From UBA7803 sp034522075 (GTDB lineage: Bacteria; Pseudomonadota; Gammaproteobacteria; Pseudomonadales; Azotimanducaceae): a stretch of 64,000 nt of DNA. The stretch is from positions 62,001 to 126,000 of the forward strand of contig JAXHLO010000025.1 of the NCBI GenBank assembly GCA_034522075.1. Reading direction: 5' to 3'. A program made the translations under genes and the position numbers. Shown here one piece after another: positions 28,225 to 40,111 of the stretch; positions within the stretch are counted from its first letter, which is position 1; every line of letters starts with the position of its first letter. The notes beneath the pieces were generated by a model. The model was not told the DNA's origin. It was given only the letters and a program-made list of their open reading frames with translations, and did no database searches.

Positions 28225-28386
28225 CGATAGGCCTCTGGGAGGCCGGCGGCACGGCGCACGCGCGCGTATGCACAGCCGCCAAGTGAGCGACTTCGGCGCC
28301 ACCGAATTTCCACGATCAGTTATCTCCGATCAGCCGCTACCGGCGGGCGACATGATCGCCCCGCCGCACGGCGTCATCAAGCGGTG

Positions 28387-28411
28387 CCGCCGTTGAAAAG
28401 CCCCATTTAAC
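28387..28411 (+). repeat. Dispersed short repeat, copy C (core only)
   Basis: The core CCGCCGTTGAAAAGCCCC followed by A-TTTAAC matches the core of the longer copies at 4892-4939 and 36609-36656. It is intergenic, between the alpha-glucosidase start and the second DUF433 kinase. Confidence 0.45.
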
Positions 28412-28560
28412 TCTCCATCCTCTGCAAGGCGAGCCTGACTGGCATGCCCCAGGTCACTCCAGGTCGACCGCTTGACACACCGGGATCGTGGGCATAGCGT
28501 CGAAAGCAGTTGCTCGTACTAGGGTCAGGGCGAGCGTGCTTCCAAGTCAGGGGACAGACC

Positions 28561-29985
28561 ATGACCGATTCGTCGCTGCTCGACCGGATTATCGTCGATG
28601 CAGATCAGTGTGGCGGTCACCCTTGCATTCGTGACACGCGTGTTCCGGTCGTCGACATCCTGAACCTGCTGGCAGCCGGGGCATCACCCGCTGACATCCT
28701 GACCGCGCACCCCGACCTTGAACTCGATGACTGCTCCGCAAGCCTCTTGTACGCCGCACGTCGTCTGGACCATCCTGTTACGGCTTCAGAATCCGATGCA
28801 ACCCCGGCTCCTGGCGGCGACGAAGTACGACAGGTTCGAGATGAGCTGCTCAAGGGCCGCGCTGACACGGACGAGAGCATCCGCTCGGAGCGGGCTACGG
28901 CAAACACCGCCTTCAGGCAGGCGGACGCGCAGCGGAAGCTGGAAATCCTTATCGAACGTGATCGTATTCTCGCTGACCGCAGCCTCGAGTTGTTTCGCGA
29001 GCGCGCGGACCAGACCCTGGCGGAGGAGCGGTCCGGGTCACCACCATCGTCCGACGAGGTTACGGATGAGCGGCTCGCCGCGGATGACAGCAAAGATGCC
29101 GAACGGATCGTCACGGACGCGGTGCTCGAACACGAACGCAGCAGGGCTGACAGACGGGAGGAATCCCGGCAGGAAGCTTTGGCGGCAGCCCGCGCAGATC
29201 GGGAGAGCCAGCGAGTCGCGACCGATGAACGCCTGGCCGGCGAACGCAGCACCTCGGACGACATCCTTGCCGACCGCGATGCGGGTAAAGCCGCTCTCGA
29301 CGTCGCCGGTCAGGTCGAAATGCAGCGCAAGGACGTGTTCGCGATGGTGGCACATGACCTTCGGAACCCGCTGCACGTCATTCTCGCCAGCGCGGATGTT
29401 CTCGCTGAGATGGCCGAGAACGACGAAATGCGCCAGACAGCCGACGACATTACAGTCGCGGCGGGCCGGATGGGCCGACTGCTAAGCGACTTGCTGGACG
29501 TCGTTCGGATCGACGCCGGGAGTTTTCCATTGAACAAGTCACCCAACGACGCGCGAGAACTCCTGATGGAGGTCCGCCGGGCGTGTCACCGTCTGGTAGA
29601 GAGTCGCGAGGTGAACGTGCACATCGAGATACCGGATACGCAAGTGCGTGCATTGATCGATCGCGATCGTGTCACTCAGTTGCTCTTGAATCTGCTCGGC
29701 AATGCCATCATGTTCACACCTCCGGGAGGCAGCGTCGCCCTGAGTGTCGAGCACAGCGAGACTGAACTCGAATTCGTCGTTGCGGACAGCGGCGCCGGCA
29801 TTCCCTCGGAAGCGTTACCAAATGTTTTCAAGCGGTTCTGGCAGCAGGACCCCGGCCACCGGCAGGGACTAGGCCTTGGCCTGTACATCTGCCATGCCAT
29901 TGCGCAGGCGCACGGCGGGGACATCTCCGCACAGAGCGAACCTGGTGCGGGGTCGAAGTTCCGCGTGTCGCTTCCTGTGCACTGA
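28561..29985 (+). CDS. Soluble histidine kinase with N-terminal DUF433 domain (long coiled-coil form)
   Basis: A 474-residue paralogue of the kinase at 24733-26016, in the opposite orientation. DUF433 is residues ~1-68 (CGGHPCIRDTRVPVVDILNL, LELDDCSASLLYAARRL). The coiled coil includes an extra 47-residue block of ER-, ATDERL- and ADR-type repeats. HisKA (MVAHDLRNPLHVILAS) and the HATPase boxes (DSGAGIP, RFWQ, GLGLGLYI) are intact, although the N-box reads NAIMFTPPGG where the other copy has NAIKFTPPGG. AGGGGA precedes the ATG at 28561; an upstream in-frame start adds 17 residues. It is soluble and has no receiver. The next gene is a hybrid kinase whose receiver could take part in a phosphorelay. 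Confidence 0.9.
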   Translation: MTDSSLLDRIIVDADQCGGHPCIRDTRVPVVDILNLLAAGASPADILTAHPDLELDDCSASLLYAARRLDHPVTASESDATPAPGGDEVRQVRDELLKGRADTDESIRSERATANTAFRQADAQRKLEILIERDRILADRSLELFRERADQTLAEERSGSPPSSDEVTDERLAADDSKDAERIVTDAVLEHERSRADRREESRQEALAAARADRESQRVATDERLAGERSTSDDILADRDAGKAALDVAGQVEMQRKDVFAMVAHDLRNPLHVILASADVLAEMAENDEMRQTADDITVAAGRMGRLLSDLLDVVRIDAGSFPLNKSPNDARELLMEVRRACHRLVESREVNVHIEIPDTQVRALIDRDRVTQLLLNLLGNAIMFTPPGGSVALSVEHSETELEFVVADSGAGIPSEALPNVFKRFWQQDPGHRQGLGLGLYICHAIAQAHGGDISAQSEPGAGSKFRVSLPVH

Positions 29986-30155
29986 ACGACCTATGGTGCG
30001 CCGTGGGTCCGATCCCCATACACTGCACCAACCCATACTTGCCGAACCTTGGATCGCAGTAGCGCAAGGTCTTCCAGATACGACCTCGAATAGTTCCCAC
30101 CTCTGGTTGTTGATCTGCATGTCCATGCGCAGATCGGAGAGCGAATCGATTGCAG

Positions 30156-32294
<2,139 letters not shown>

Positions 32295-32418
32295 CCGTGA
32301 AGTGCCCGCTTCTACAATGCACGCGGGCAGGCTACGATAACCTGTCAGGGCTAACATAAAGGCGCCCTGAAGGATTCATTGAGGCGGAATTCCCCAGCCG
32401 ATTCAGAGCCTTGCACAG

Positions 32419-34371
32419 ATGGCGCAAGTTGGCGACGAGAACGGCCAGGCGCAACTGGCCGGCAGCTCCCGGGGCTACGAGGTCGGCGATCTGCTGATCG
32501 ACACGCGCATCCGGTCCGTCAGCCGTGACGGCAGGGCTCTCGACCTGCCGCGCCTGTCCTACGCGCTGCTGCTGGCGCTCGTGGAGGCGGCTCCGAATCT
32601 GCTGGATCAGGACGAGCTGATCGCCCGGGTCTGGCCGGGCCGTGTCGTAAGCCCGGAGACGGTGACGCAGCGGGTCCGGCTGCTGCGTCGTGCGCTGGGC
32701 GACGACGCTCAGGATCCCCGCTATATCGGGCTGTCCCGGGGGCAAGGCTACCGCCTGCTGCCGGAAGTGCGCGTCGTCGAGTTGCAAGGCGGCAACGCCA
32801 GCCACGCGTCCAGCGCCGCCTGGAAGACGCGCATGGCGGGCCTGGACTGGCGCTGGCCGCTGGTGTCACTTGTGGTGGCCGTGCCGGTATTGCTTTACGT
32901 GGTCGCCCGGCTCGATTCGGATCCACCCGCATCGACGCCGCCCATCGCTGCCAATGCCGTGGCCGTGCTGCCGCTGCGCAACCTGACCGGTGATCCGGCC
33001 ATCGACTATATCGGTGAGGGGCTGGGAGCGGAGTTGAGAAATCAACTCGCGAGCGTTTCAAGTCTGCAGGTGGCGGGGTCATTGTCATCGGCGGTGGTGT
33101 TCGGCAACAACCAGGATGTCAGAGAAGCCGCCCGCCGCCTTGGGGTCAGATATCTGGTCAGCGGGGATATCCGGGCGGCGGATGAGGGCCTGGGAATTAC
33201 GGTCCGCCTGATTGACGGTGAAAGCGGTTTTCTGCTCTGGTCCGAACGATTTCAGGGCGTTCCGGACCGGCTGCTCGACCTGCAGCAGGACATCGCCCGC
33301 GGCCTGGTCGTGGAACTCCTGCCGGAAGCGCAGCCACCGCTCGAACCCGCCACGGACAGCGACTCCGCCCATGAGAATCTCATGCTGGCCCGCTACTTCG
33401 AGGAGCAGCTGCGGGATCGGCAGGTGATCGACGAAGAGCTGCAGGCGCGGGTGATCGAGCTTTATCAAAGCGCCACTGAGGCGGATCCCGATTCCGCGCT
33501 CGCTCAGGCCCGGCTTGCCGGGGCGCTACTGTTCCGCGGCGACGTGGCGGCAGCAGCGGCCCCGATCCAGCGTGCCCTGGCTATCAATCCGGACTTGTCC
33601 GATGTGCAGTACATACTTGGTCTATACCACTATCGCAGGGGCGATGCTGCTGCCGGGGAGGCCTACCAGCGAGCAATCGACCGAAACCCCAGTCATGCCG
33701 ACGCCACCACCGCCTTGGGCATGTGGACATGGCATCAGTCCGATTTCGAGCGGACTGAGGATTTGTTCGAGCGCGCGGTGGAGCTGGATCCACTGTCGCT
33801 GGCCAGGTATTCGGACCTGGGCAACTACTACGCCATGGCCGGGCTCAAGGCAAAGGCACACACTCTGGCGCAGGAGGTGCTGAACCGTTTCCCCGACTCC
33901 GAGGGCTACAGTGTCGCGGCGCGCATCTATGAACGCGTCGGTGACATTGACGTTGGAATTGCGCTCGCCACCAGGGCATTGCAGATGGATCCCGATGCCA
34001 GGGAACGTTCATGGCAGATTGCCGAGCTCTATGCCCGCATCGGCGATTTCGACGCTGCGCAGCGATTCGAATCGCAGTTCGAGCCGTCGCAGCTGTTCTG
34101 GGCCCGCCGCTACGACGAGCTGATCGAAGTGGGCAGCGACCGGCTGATCGATGATCCGGGCGATCTGAAGCTCTACTACATGGTGGCGTTCGCTTTGAAT
34201 GCGGAGGGTTACCACACCGGGGCCGTACGCCTGCTGCGACAGGCCGGGCTGCCCGAACGGGTACTGGCGTCTTCGCGGCGCAACGACGGCATTCAGGCGC
34301 TGGCCACCATGTACAGAGACGATGAAGTCGCTTTCCAGATCGGCTCCATAGCCATCAGCATCGCGCGCTGA
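32419..34371 (+). CDS. CadC-like winged-helix regulator with TolB-like and TPR regions, 3' end replaced
   Basis: A 650-residue membrane regulator. The N-terminal OmpR/PhoB-type DNA-binding domain is residues ~20-105 (YEVGDLLIDTRIRSVSRDG, DQDELIARVWPGRVVSPETVTQRVRLLRRALGDD). One membrane segment follows (~143-162, PLVSLVVAVPVLLYVVA), then a TolB-like fold (VAVLPLRNLTGDPAIDYIGEG) and TPR repeats (from ~345). Such one-component CadC-like proteins sense outside the membrane and bind DNA inside. The last dozen residues (after about 34320) are encoded by antisense group II intron DNA, so the natural C-terminus is lost. The truncation is small and the protein may still work. Confidence 0.85.
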   Translation: MAQVGDENGQAQLAGSSRGYEVGDLLIDTRIRSVSRDGRALDLPRLSYALLLALVEAAPNLLDQDELIARVWPGRVVSPETVTQRVRLLRRALGDDAQDPRYIGLSRGQGYRLLPEVRVVELQGGNASHASSAAWKTRMAGLDWRWPLVSLVVAVPVLLYVVARLDSDPPASTPPIAANAVAVLPLRNLTGDPAIDYIGEGLGAELRNQLASVSSLQVAGSLSSAVVFGNNQDVREAARRLGVRYLVSGDIRAADEGLGITVRLIDGESGFLLWSERFQGVPDRLLDLQQDIARGLVVELLPEAQPPLEPATDSDSAHENLMLARYFEEQLRDRQVIDEELQARVIELYQSATEADPDSALAQARLAGALLFRGDVAAAAAPIQRALAINPDLSDVQYILGLYHYRRGDAAAGEAYQRAIDRNPSHADATTALGMWTWHQSDFERTEDLFERAVELDPLSLARYSDLGNYYAMAGLKAKAHTLAQEVLNRFPDSEGYSVAARIYERVGDIDVGIALATRALQMDPDARERSWQIAELYARIGDFDAAQRFESQFEPSQLFWARRYDELIEVGSDRLIDDPGDLKLYYMVAFALNAEGYHTGAVRLLRQAGLPERVLASSRRNDGIQALATMYRDDEVAFQIGSIAISIAR

Positions 34372-34695
34372 ACGATTCGGTCTTTGAGGGTCGGGATACC
34401 CAACGGTCGTTTCTTGCCATTGGCTTTCGGGATATAGATCCGCTTGACCGGCTGTGGGTGGTAATTCCCATCCAGCAGGTCCCGGTGCGCAAGCTGGCCA
34501 GGGTGTTCCACCAGCCCGGCCTGCATTCGTTGCTTATCCATACCGTCGATGCCCGGGTGTATTGGTGCCGCTCTACGCCAGTACGATCCGGGCGGCTTCA
34601 GCAAGCCACGCCCGATCGGATGGTAGAGCCGTAGCAGGCGATCGAACCCGACGGTTCGGATCGCACTCGGCCCATGTCGCGAGCTTGTGCTGCAT
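34317..34695 (-). mobile_element. Group II intron reverse transcriptase (LtrA-like), N-terminal fragment
   Basis: On the minus strand, MQHKLATWAECDPNRR (start 34695), GIDGMDK, LLDGNYHPQPVKRIYIPKANGKKRPLG and TLKDRIVQRAMLMAMEPIW are the opening blocks of group II intron reverse transcriptases, including RT block 1. Several frame shifts and the absence of the YADD catalytic block and of maturase and endonuclease parts show a dead fragment. It stops at the CadC-like gene, about 34317. The intron RNA lies directly upstream at 34696-35348. Confidence 0.8.
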
Positions 34696-35348
34696 TTCGC
34701 TGATTATCAAAGGTCTTCACCTCGTTCGGTCAGGTAGTCTGCATTCCAAGCCGATTGAACTGTCTCCCTTCGCCATGTAACAGGCTTTTCCGTCGCGGAC
34801 TACTACGGAGACTCCGCCAGCATGATGGGCATCGGGGCCAACTCCCTTGGCATTCCATCATGCCTTCCCTCGTTCAGACGCCGGACTCTCACGTGCTGGT
34901 AGGCTGCCGGTCGCAGTCCCTTGTCCTTGCGTCCCGCAAGTCGATGCCGATGCCATGGCCTGGCTGCGTTCTCTCCATGGCTCCCTGCGGCCGACCTACG
35001 TGTTCGACCGCATTCAGATCCCGCCGACATACCTTTCCGGCGCCATCATCAGCATTCCGCCTGTTAAGCCGTGTAGGCGAAGGCGACATTTCAGCCCTCG
35101 GATGCGGATTAACCGGTTCGTGTTCCTCAACCTTCCAGCACTACAGCCTCGGGGACCATCTTGGCGTAACGGCTTCGCCTCAATCCCCTTTACCTGCGGG
35201 CTACGTCACCCTGCCAGTTGACGATAGGTCACCGCCGCTTGGGCTCATGCCCCCTCACAGCAGAGGGCAAGGCATTCGTTCATTACCTCCTAGTTTTCCG
35301 TTTGCATTCCAGTCATATGCACCCCGGACCATCCGGGACGAGGCGCAC
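34696..35348 (-). ncRNA. Group II intron 5' half (domains I-III) in a broken copy
   Basis: Read on the minus strand the segment begins GTGCGCCTCG at 35348, the GUGYG start of group II introns. It runs about 650 bases to the reverse-transcriptase start, the usual length for domains I-III before an ORF in domain IV. No domain V or VI can follow because the element is cut within the RT gene. The 5' edge falls exactly inside an IS3-type transposase fragment, which gives the insertion point. Confidence 0.65.
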
Positions 35349-35568
35349 CGTAGGCCACGTTGGCTACCCAGAGCTGAGCTGGATCATCTGATCGGAAGTG
35401 GCGTTCCAGGAGGTCAGGCGCCGGCCTCGCATTGGGCAGGCGCCGGGTCGTTACCACGCAGCGCCGCCGACTTACGCCCTGCAGGCCTTCTTCACGCATT
35501 AGCCGAGCGACCCTCTTGCGGCCGACACGATGCCCGTCATCGGTCAACTCGGCGTCGAATCGGGGCAT
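35349..35568 (-). mobile_element. IS3-family transposase OrfB fragment
   Basis: The minus strand encodes FDAELTDDGHRVGRKRVARLMREEGLQG, RPAPDLLERHF and LWVANVAYG. These are the HTH-21 and start of the DDE integrase core of IS3-type OrfB. The frame ends where the group II intron begins (35348). OrfA and the rest of the DDE domain are missing. The intron probably inserted here before both were truncated. Confidence 0.75.
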
Positions 35569-36111
35569 GATGGATACCTCTCGCGATAAGGATTAGGTAT
35601 TCACGAAAGCGGGTCACTCCAGACCTTGCGCTGCCGTTCAGTCTGCACCCGAGTTTCGTGGCGCCGCCCTTCGTAATGTTCGCGTTGAGCGTGGCGGTCA
35701 CGGCGAGCACGCTCTAGAAGCACCTCTGACGCTTCGGCCCGCCGCACGGAAAGCAAGCGATCGCCTGCATCCGTTGCCCGTAGAGCGCCTCTGCGCAACC
35801 TCGTGGCGGGCAGCTTCGCGTCAATCGCAGGCTGACTGTGCAGCAATCAGGTGCCGCACGTGAGCGACATTCTGTTGCGCTACACCGGCATGCCCCGCAC
35901 CTGTGGCCTTGCGGTACAGGGCGGTCGAGCTACCATCTGCGTTCGCCCCAAACGCTATAGCCCGATTACCGAGGTATCCCAATGGCCTGCCGCATCGCTT
36001 CACTATCCACCACTCCCGTGCTTCAGTTCGCCGCGCTGGACGGTCCTGCACCTCAAGGTTCCGGGACAATATCCGGTCGCTGCTTCGGCGCGCTGCTGCG
36101 CCCGGCATCGG
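35569..36111. other. No supported gene
   Basis: About 540 bases between the IS3 fragment and the DUF1499 lipoprotein. A minus-strand frame at 35601-35846 is Arg-rich with no start signal or family likeness, and is treated as noise or decay. No RNA gene or repeat is evident. Confidence 0.4.
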
Positions 36112-36564
36112 ATGAGGCTCGCAAGCGTCTGCAGATGGCTGGTGATGCTGGCACCTGCGCTGCTGGTGCTGGGATGCGCAACTACCGGAGGAACCGATTT
36201 GGGAATCAGTGCAGACGGCCGACTGGAGCCGGTTCCATCCTCGCCCAGCGCGAGCAGCGATGGCCCCAGGTCTGACGACCACTACATCGAACCGCTGCGG
36301 CTGAACGGCGATCGGGCATCGATCTGGTGCGCTGATCGAGCGTCTGGAGAATCAGCCCGCTACACCATCGTCGACGCCGTGACGATTATCTCCGGGCAGA
36401 GGCCCGAACCCGGGCTGCTGCGCTTCGTCGACGACGTCGAGTTTCATCTGCGCGCCGATCAGAGAGAGATCGCCATGCGCTCCGCGTCGCGCATCGGCTA
36501 TTCGGACCTCGCTGCCAATCGGCACCGCCTGGAGGCCGTGCGTGAGGCCATCGCCGGCCGCTAG
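36112..36564 (+). CDS. DUF1499 lipoprotein
   Basis: A 150-residue lipoprotein. The ATG at 36112 gives a signal peptide ending LLVLGC (lipobox). The mature part carries the DUF1499 core: GESARYTIVDAVTI, LRFVDDVEFHLRADQREIAMRSASRIGYSDLAANRHRLEAVREAI. DUF1499 proteins are small envelope proteins of unknown role, common near stress genes. Long in-frame sequence upstream is not signal-like and was not used. It lies between mobile-element debris and a block of pseudogenes but looks intact itself. Confidence 0.75.
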   Translation: MRLASVCRWLVMLAPALLVLGCATTGGTDLGISADGRLEPVPSSPSASSDGPRSDDHYIEPLRLNGDRASIWCADRASGESARYTIVDAVTIISGQRPEPGLLRFVDDVEFHLRADQREIAMRSASRIGYSDLAANRHRLEAVREAIAGR

Positions 36565-36608
36565 CTCGTCAATTCGCATCCACATTCAGCTCTCTGATAA
36601 GGGACGTC

Positions 36609-36656
36609 CTCGACGGCAATACAGACGACCGCCGTGGAAAAGCCCCGTTGAACGTC
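36609..36656 (+). repeat. Dispersed short repeat, copy B
   Basis: A 48-base stretch starting CTCGACGGCAA and containing AAAAGCCCCGTT aligns without gaps to 4892-4939. It also contains CCGCCG before the core, as at 28387. It lies 45 bases after the DUF1499 stop. Confidence 0.5.
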
Positions 36657-36808
36657 ATGACCACGCGCCGCGACACCTGGCATGATGCCGGCACAAAAAA
36701 TCACTGGCGCGGCTGTGCAGCGCCACGCGAGGGGAAGGCCCTACCGCGCTTGTAGTTGCCAGCACACGATCCACGAACACCAGCATCACCACGCCTGGTC
36801 CGCGGCAC

Positions 36809-37017
36809 GCGACGTTACCACCGCACGCATGGGGCGGGAACCTGGAACACAAGGGCAGCCCGACGGCCGGCACCAAGCTTTACCTTCCGGTCGGCGTAGA
36901 GGGCACCCTGTTCTCCGTCGGCGACACCCACGCGGCTCAGGGCGACGGCAAGGTCTGCGGCACGGCGATCGGATCACGGATGCGCATCGCGCTGCGCTTC
37001 CGCGTGCGCCGCTTTGC
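36809..37017 (+). pseudogene. Acetamidase/formamidase internal fragment
   Basis: The plus strand reads PPHAWGGNLEHKG, TAGTKLYLPVGVEGTLFSVGD, HAAQGDGKVCGTAIGSRM, the central signature of the FmdA/AmdA amide hydrolases (GGN, H-A-AQGDGE region). Both ends of the gene, including the start, are gone. It is a dead internal piece of an amidase used for nitrogen supply, and borders another pseudogene on the opposite strand. Confidence 0.65.
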
Positions 37018-37057
37018 CGCCGGAGGTGTCATTTGCCGTTGCCGTGGTGCTTCCACT

Positions 37058-38028
37058 TCAGTGCCGGTGTTCTCGGCCACGGCGGTTCTCCCGCTCGCTG
37101 ACGACTTGCTGTCGCTGCCGTAGTGCAGCCGCTTCCCGTCCCAGGATAGAGAGGCTCGTGTCTCGCCGGCGTCCTTGGTGGAGTAAGTCGGCCGTGACGC
37201 TGACGTTCTCGGGGTCTGTCCAGCGTGACCAGAGGGTGCGGCGCTTGGCCGTGAACACGTCCTGCCCGAGGGCGGACTGGCGCCGGCCCCGGTCCCAGAA
37301 TGGCCGGTCGGAGCTGAATACGATCTCGCGGCCGTCCCGGCTGATCGTCGGCATTCTGTCGTCGAAATCGGTATTGAGGGCGTCGACAGGATGGCTGGGA
37401 CCGAATGCTCCGTCATTGCCGAGCCGGCTCACGGCGAAACTGTTCCTGATTGCCGCTATGTCCGTTGGTTGAGAAGTAGAGGAAGATGCCGAAGCGAGCT
37501 CCCAGCAGCGAGGACTGAATTCCGCACCGGCGGTGTTGGGGCCGTCCGGGTGGCAGCCCAGCCGCTGCGGGTCTCCCCAACCATGCCCCGGGCTGCGCCG
37601 GACGGCAAAAATGTCGCCGGTGCCGTCGCCGTAGGTACCACAGCCGCCGGCGCGGGTGGAACGAAGAGCAGCCAGGTGCCGCCAGGGTGGGACAGAAATC
37701 CGCATCTGCTGAATTGACGGGAGCCGGCAGGTTGACCGCAGGCCCGAACGGTGCATCCAGACTCGGCCGGTCCGCTACCGAAAGGCCCATCACCAGTCCG
37801 CCGGATCGCGGCGAGGCCATGTACAGTGACAGACCATCTCGCGATTCGATTGGGCAACCGCCCTGAACGCTGTTTTCCGTGTCCGCGACCGGCGCATTGG
37901 GGCCCCAGGCCGTATGCGGGAATCCTGCCATTGCTGCCGACGACATCAGCCAGTGTGGCGACTGCGACTGTACTGATGATGAAGGGCCGCCGAACAGGTA
38001 TGTAAGCTGACAAATTGTGGGAACGCAT
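37058..38028 (-). pseudogene. PD40 (TolB-like) beta-propeller protein, multiple frameshifts
   Basis: MRSHNLSAYIPVRRP (start 38028, GGAG upstream) begins a signal peptide. Pieces in three frames then give propeller blades: SRDGLSLYMASPR, ADFCPTLA, GGTWLLFV/STRAGGCG, DIFAVRRSPGHGW, and finally TISRDGREIVFSSDRP with GQDVFTAKR. PD40 blades form TolB-like propellers, usually periplasmic. At least four frame changes are needed and the C-terminus decays after ENVSVTADLL. It is divergent from the broken CadC-like gene at 38188, and the two may have been a regulator/target pair. Confidence 0.65.
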
Positions 38029-38187
38029 ATCTTTCTCCAGGTTGCATCGTGGAGGAAGAAGCATCCTCGTCACTTACATCAACGTAACGACACGGCTGCG
38101 ACGGAACTGATATAAGTAATGACAAACGTCTGATTCGGATCGTCACGGCTTCACCGGCAGCGACCCGGCAGACAGGAGGCGACGCGA

Positions 38188-40107
38188 ATGGACGAACCGT
38201 CCGCGGCTGCTGCCGCCACCGCGGCCTACCAATTCGCCGGATTCGAGCTCGATCTGCGCCGCGGGTGCCTCATGCGCGACGGGCAGGCGTTGCCGCTGCG
38301 TCCCAGAGCCTTCGCCGTTCTTACCTACCTCGTTGCCAACCCCCGTCGTCTGGTCACCAAGCAGGAACTCATCGACGCGGTGTGGTCACACAGCGCGGTC
38401 ACGGACGGTGCTCTGACCCAGCGTGTCGTCGAGGTGCGTCGCGCCCTGGGTGACGCCGGTGCCGGCCTGATCCGCACGATTCCGCGGCGCGGCTACAGCC
38501 TCGAGGCGGAGGTGATCGCGGTTGCCGCCAGGACAGGCGGCAGCCCGCATGATGGCCCTTCGACCCGGTGGTGGTAGTCCCATGGCTGGCGGCCGGACTG
38601 GTGCTGGCCACTGGCGCCGCTGCATTCCTGTGGATTCCCTGGGGCGGGCAACCCGCCACGCCCACAATGGCTGTGCTGCCGTTCGCGGACTTCACACCCG
38701 GAGGCGGCGAGCAGTATCTGGCCCATGGCGTAGCGGAGGATCTTCTCCAAGATCTCATCGACGTGCCGGGGCTGCGTGTGGTGGCCGGGCCCCGGTCGCC
38801 GGATCAAGGGCAGGTGGACGACCTGATCGCTGTCAGTTGACGCGGCAGGTCGGAAAGTTGGCAGATCCGCCGCAGGCAGTGTGCGTCGCGGGCACGGTCG
38901 GCGTGCGACCGGCCGCCTTGTCGATACCCGGCGGCGGACCGCGTCTGGTCCGCCAGGCCTTCGACCAGAGCGCCGCTGATCTGCTCGACGTGCAGCCGAC
39001 TGCAGCGCGCTCGGTCGTCGATGCACTGCAGCTCGAACTGGCGGCCCGGGAGCCGGAATCCGTGCAGCCGCCCTACGATCCTGACGCCTATCACGCGTAC
39101 CTGCGTGCGCGATACCTCTGGCACCGGCGGGCACCGGGGGACGATCTGCGGGCCCGCGTTGACCTCGATGACAACGCTGTGCGCGGCAACCCGAGCCTGG
39201 CGCGGGCCCGGACCCTGCTCGCCGGGGTCTGCGACGGGCTCGGCTTCGAGGCCCGCGTCATGGATGAGGGACTTGCGTGCCGGGGCGAGGCGTTGCCCCG
39301 AGCGCTCGAACTGGCACCCATGAGCCCGGAGCGCACGCCCGCGCCTGGTCGTGCTCTCTGGAATTGGGCGACCATACAAGGGCGGATCACCATCGTGCCA
39401 AGGCCGAGCGACGGTCGTGAAAGTGTCGGCCGCGGTACCCACCTTGCGGGTTACGCGCTGCGCGAAGGTGATGACGATCGAGCAGCGCGTCTGCAACAGC
39501 GGGTCGAGGATGGACCCGTTGTCGTCCGTGGCGCGATTCAATTTCAGTCAATATCTGCTGGGCGCCGGTCATGTCGACGAGGCAGAACGGGCGCTGACGG
39601 AAGCGACCCATACCAATCCTCTGCTGGACGCCTTCTGGCTGGCGCGCGTGCACATAGTCCAGGAACGCGTGCGAGTCCGCGCTGACCTCGGTGCCCCAGA
39701 TTTCCTCACCCCGTCTGGCGTCATCAGATCCTGGCGCTCGCCCATGGCGGGATGGGCCATGAGGAGCGGTCGGCAGGCGGCGCAAAGCCCTGACCACCCG
39801 CGGGCGACGAAAGCGGCGACGCGCCGGTCATTGCTGCCGAAGCGCTGGCGGCTCTGGGCCAGCCAGACGCAGCCTCCGCCCGCCTGGGAGCAGATTCGTC
39901 CGCGAAGCACAGCCGGGCGACGGCGTACCGGTTCATGTATCGGATCTGCGTGCTCGACCGCTGCTGGCTCCGTTGCGTGACGACCCGCGCTGGCCGCGTC
40001 TGATCGATGCCGGTGTACGCGCCGAGCAGCGGCTCGTGGCGATGCTGAAGAATGGCGCCTGGACCACCAAAGCCGTGTCTGTGACAGCGGAACCCGGAAT
40101 TAAACCA
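38188..40107 (+). pseudogene. CadC-like winged-helix/TolB-like/TPR regulator, multiple frameshifts
   Basis: The winged-helix DNA-binding domain is intact (FAGFELDLRRGCLMRDG, TKQELIDAVWSHSAVTDGALTQRVVEVRRALGD). A frame shift near 38550 precedes the membrane segment (VVVVPWLAAGLVLATGAAAFLWI) and a TolB-like start (TMAVLPFADFTPGGGEQYLAHGVAEDLL). A second break near 38840 follows. The remainder (AYHAYLRARYLWHRR, YLLGAGHVDEAERALTEA, RPLRDDPRWPRLIDA) is scattered over three frames. The layout matches the intact regulator at 32419. The product cannot be full length unless the breaks are sequencing errors. Confidence 0.75.
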
Positions 40108-40111
40108 CGCC

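Noticed and set aside
38060..38130. Operator-like TTAC..GTAA inverted repeat between divergent PD40 and CadC-like genes
   Set aside because: Short and imperfect, and both neighbours are broken; could be chance.
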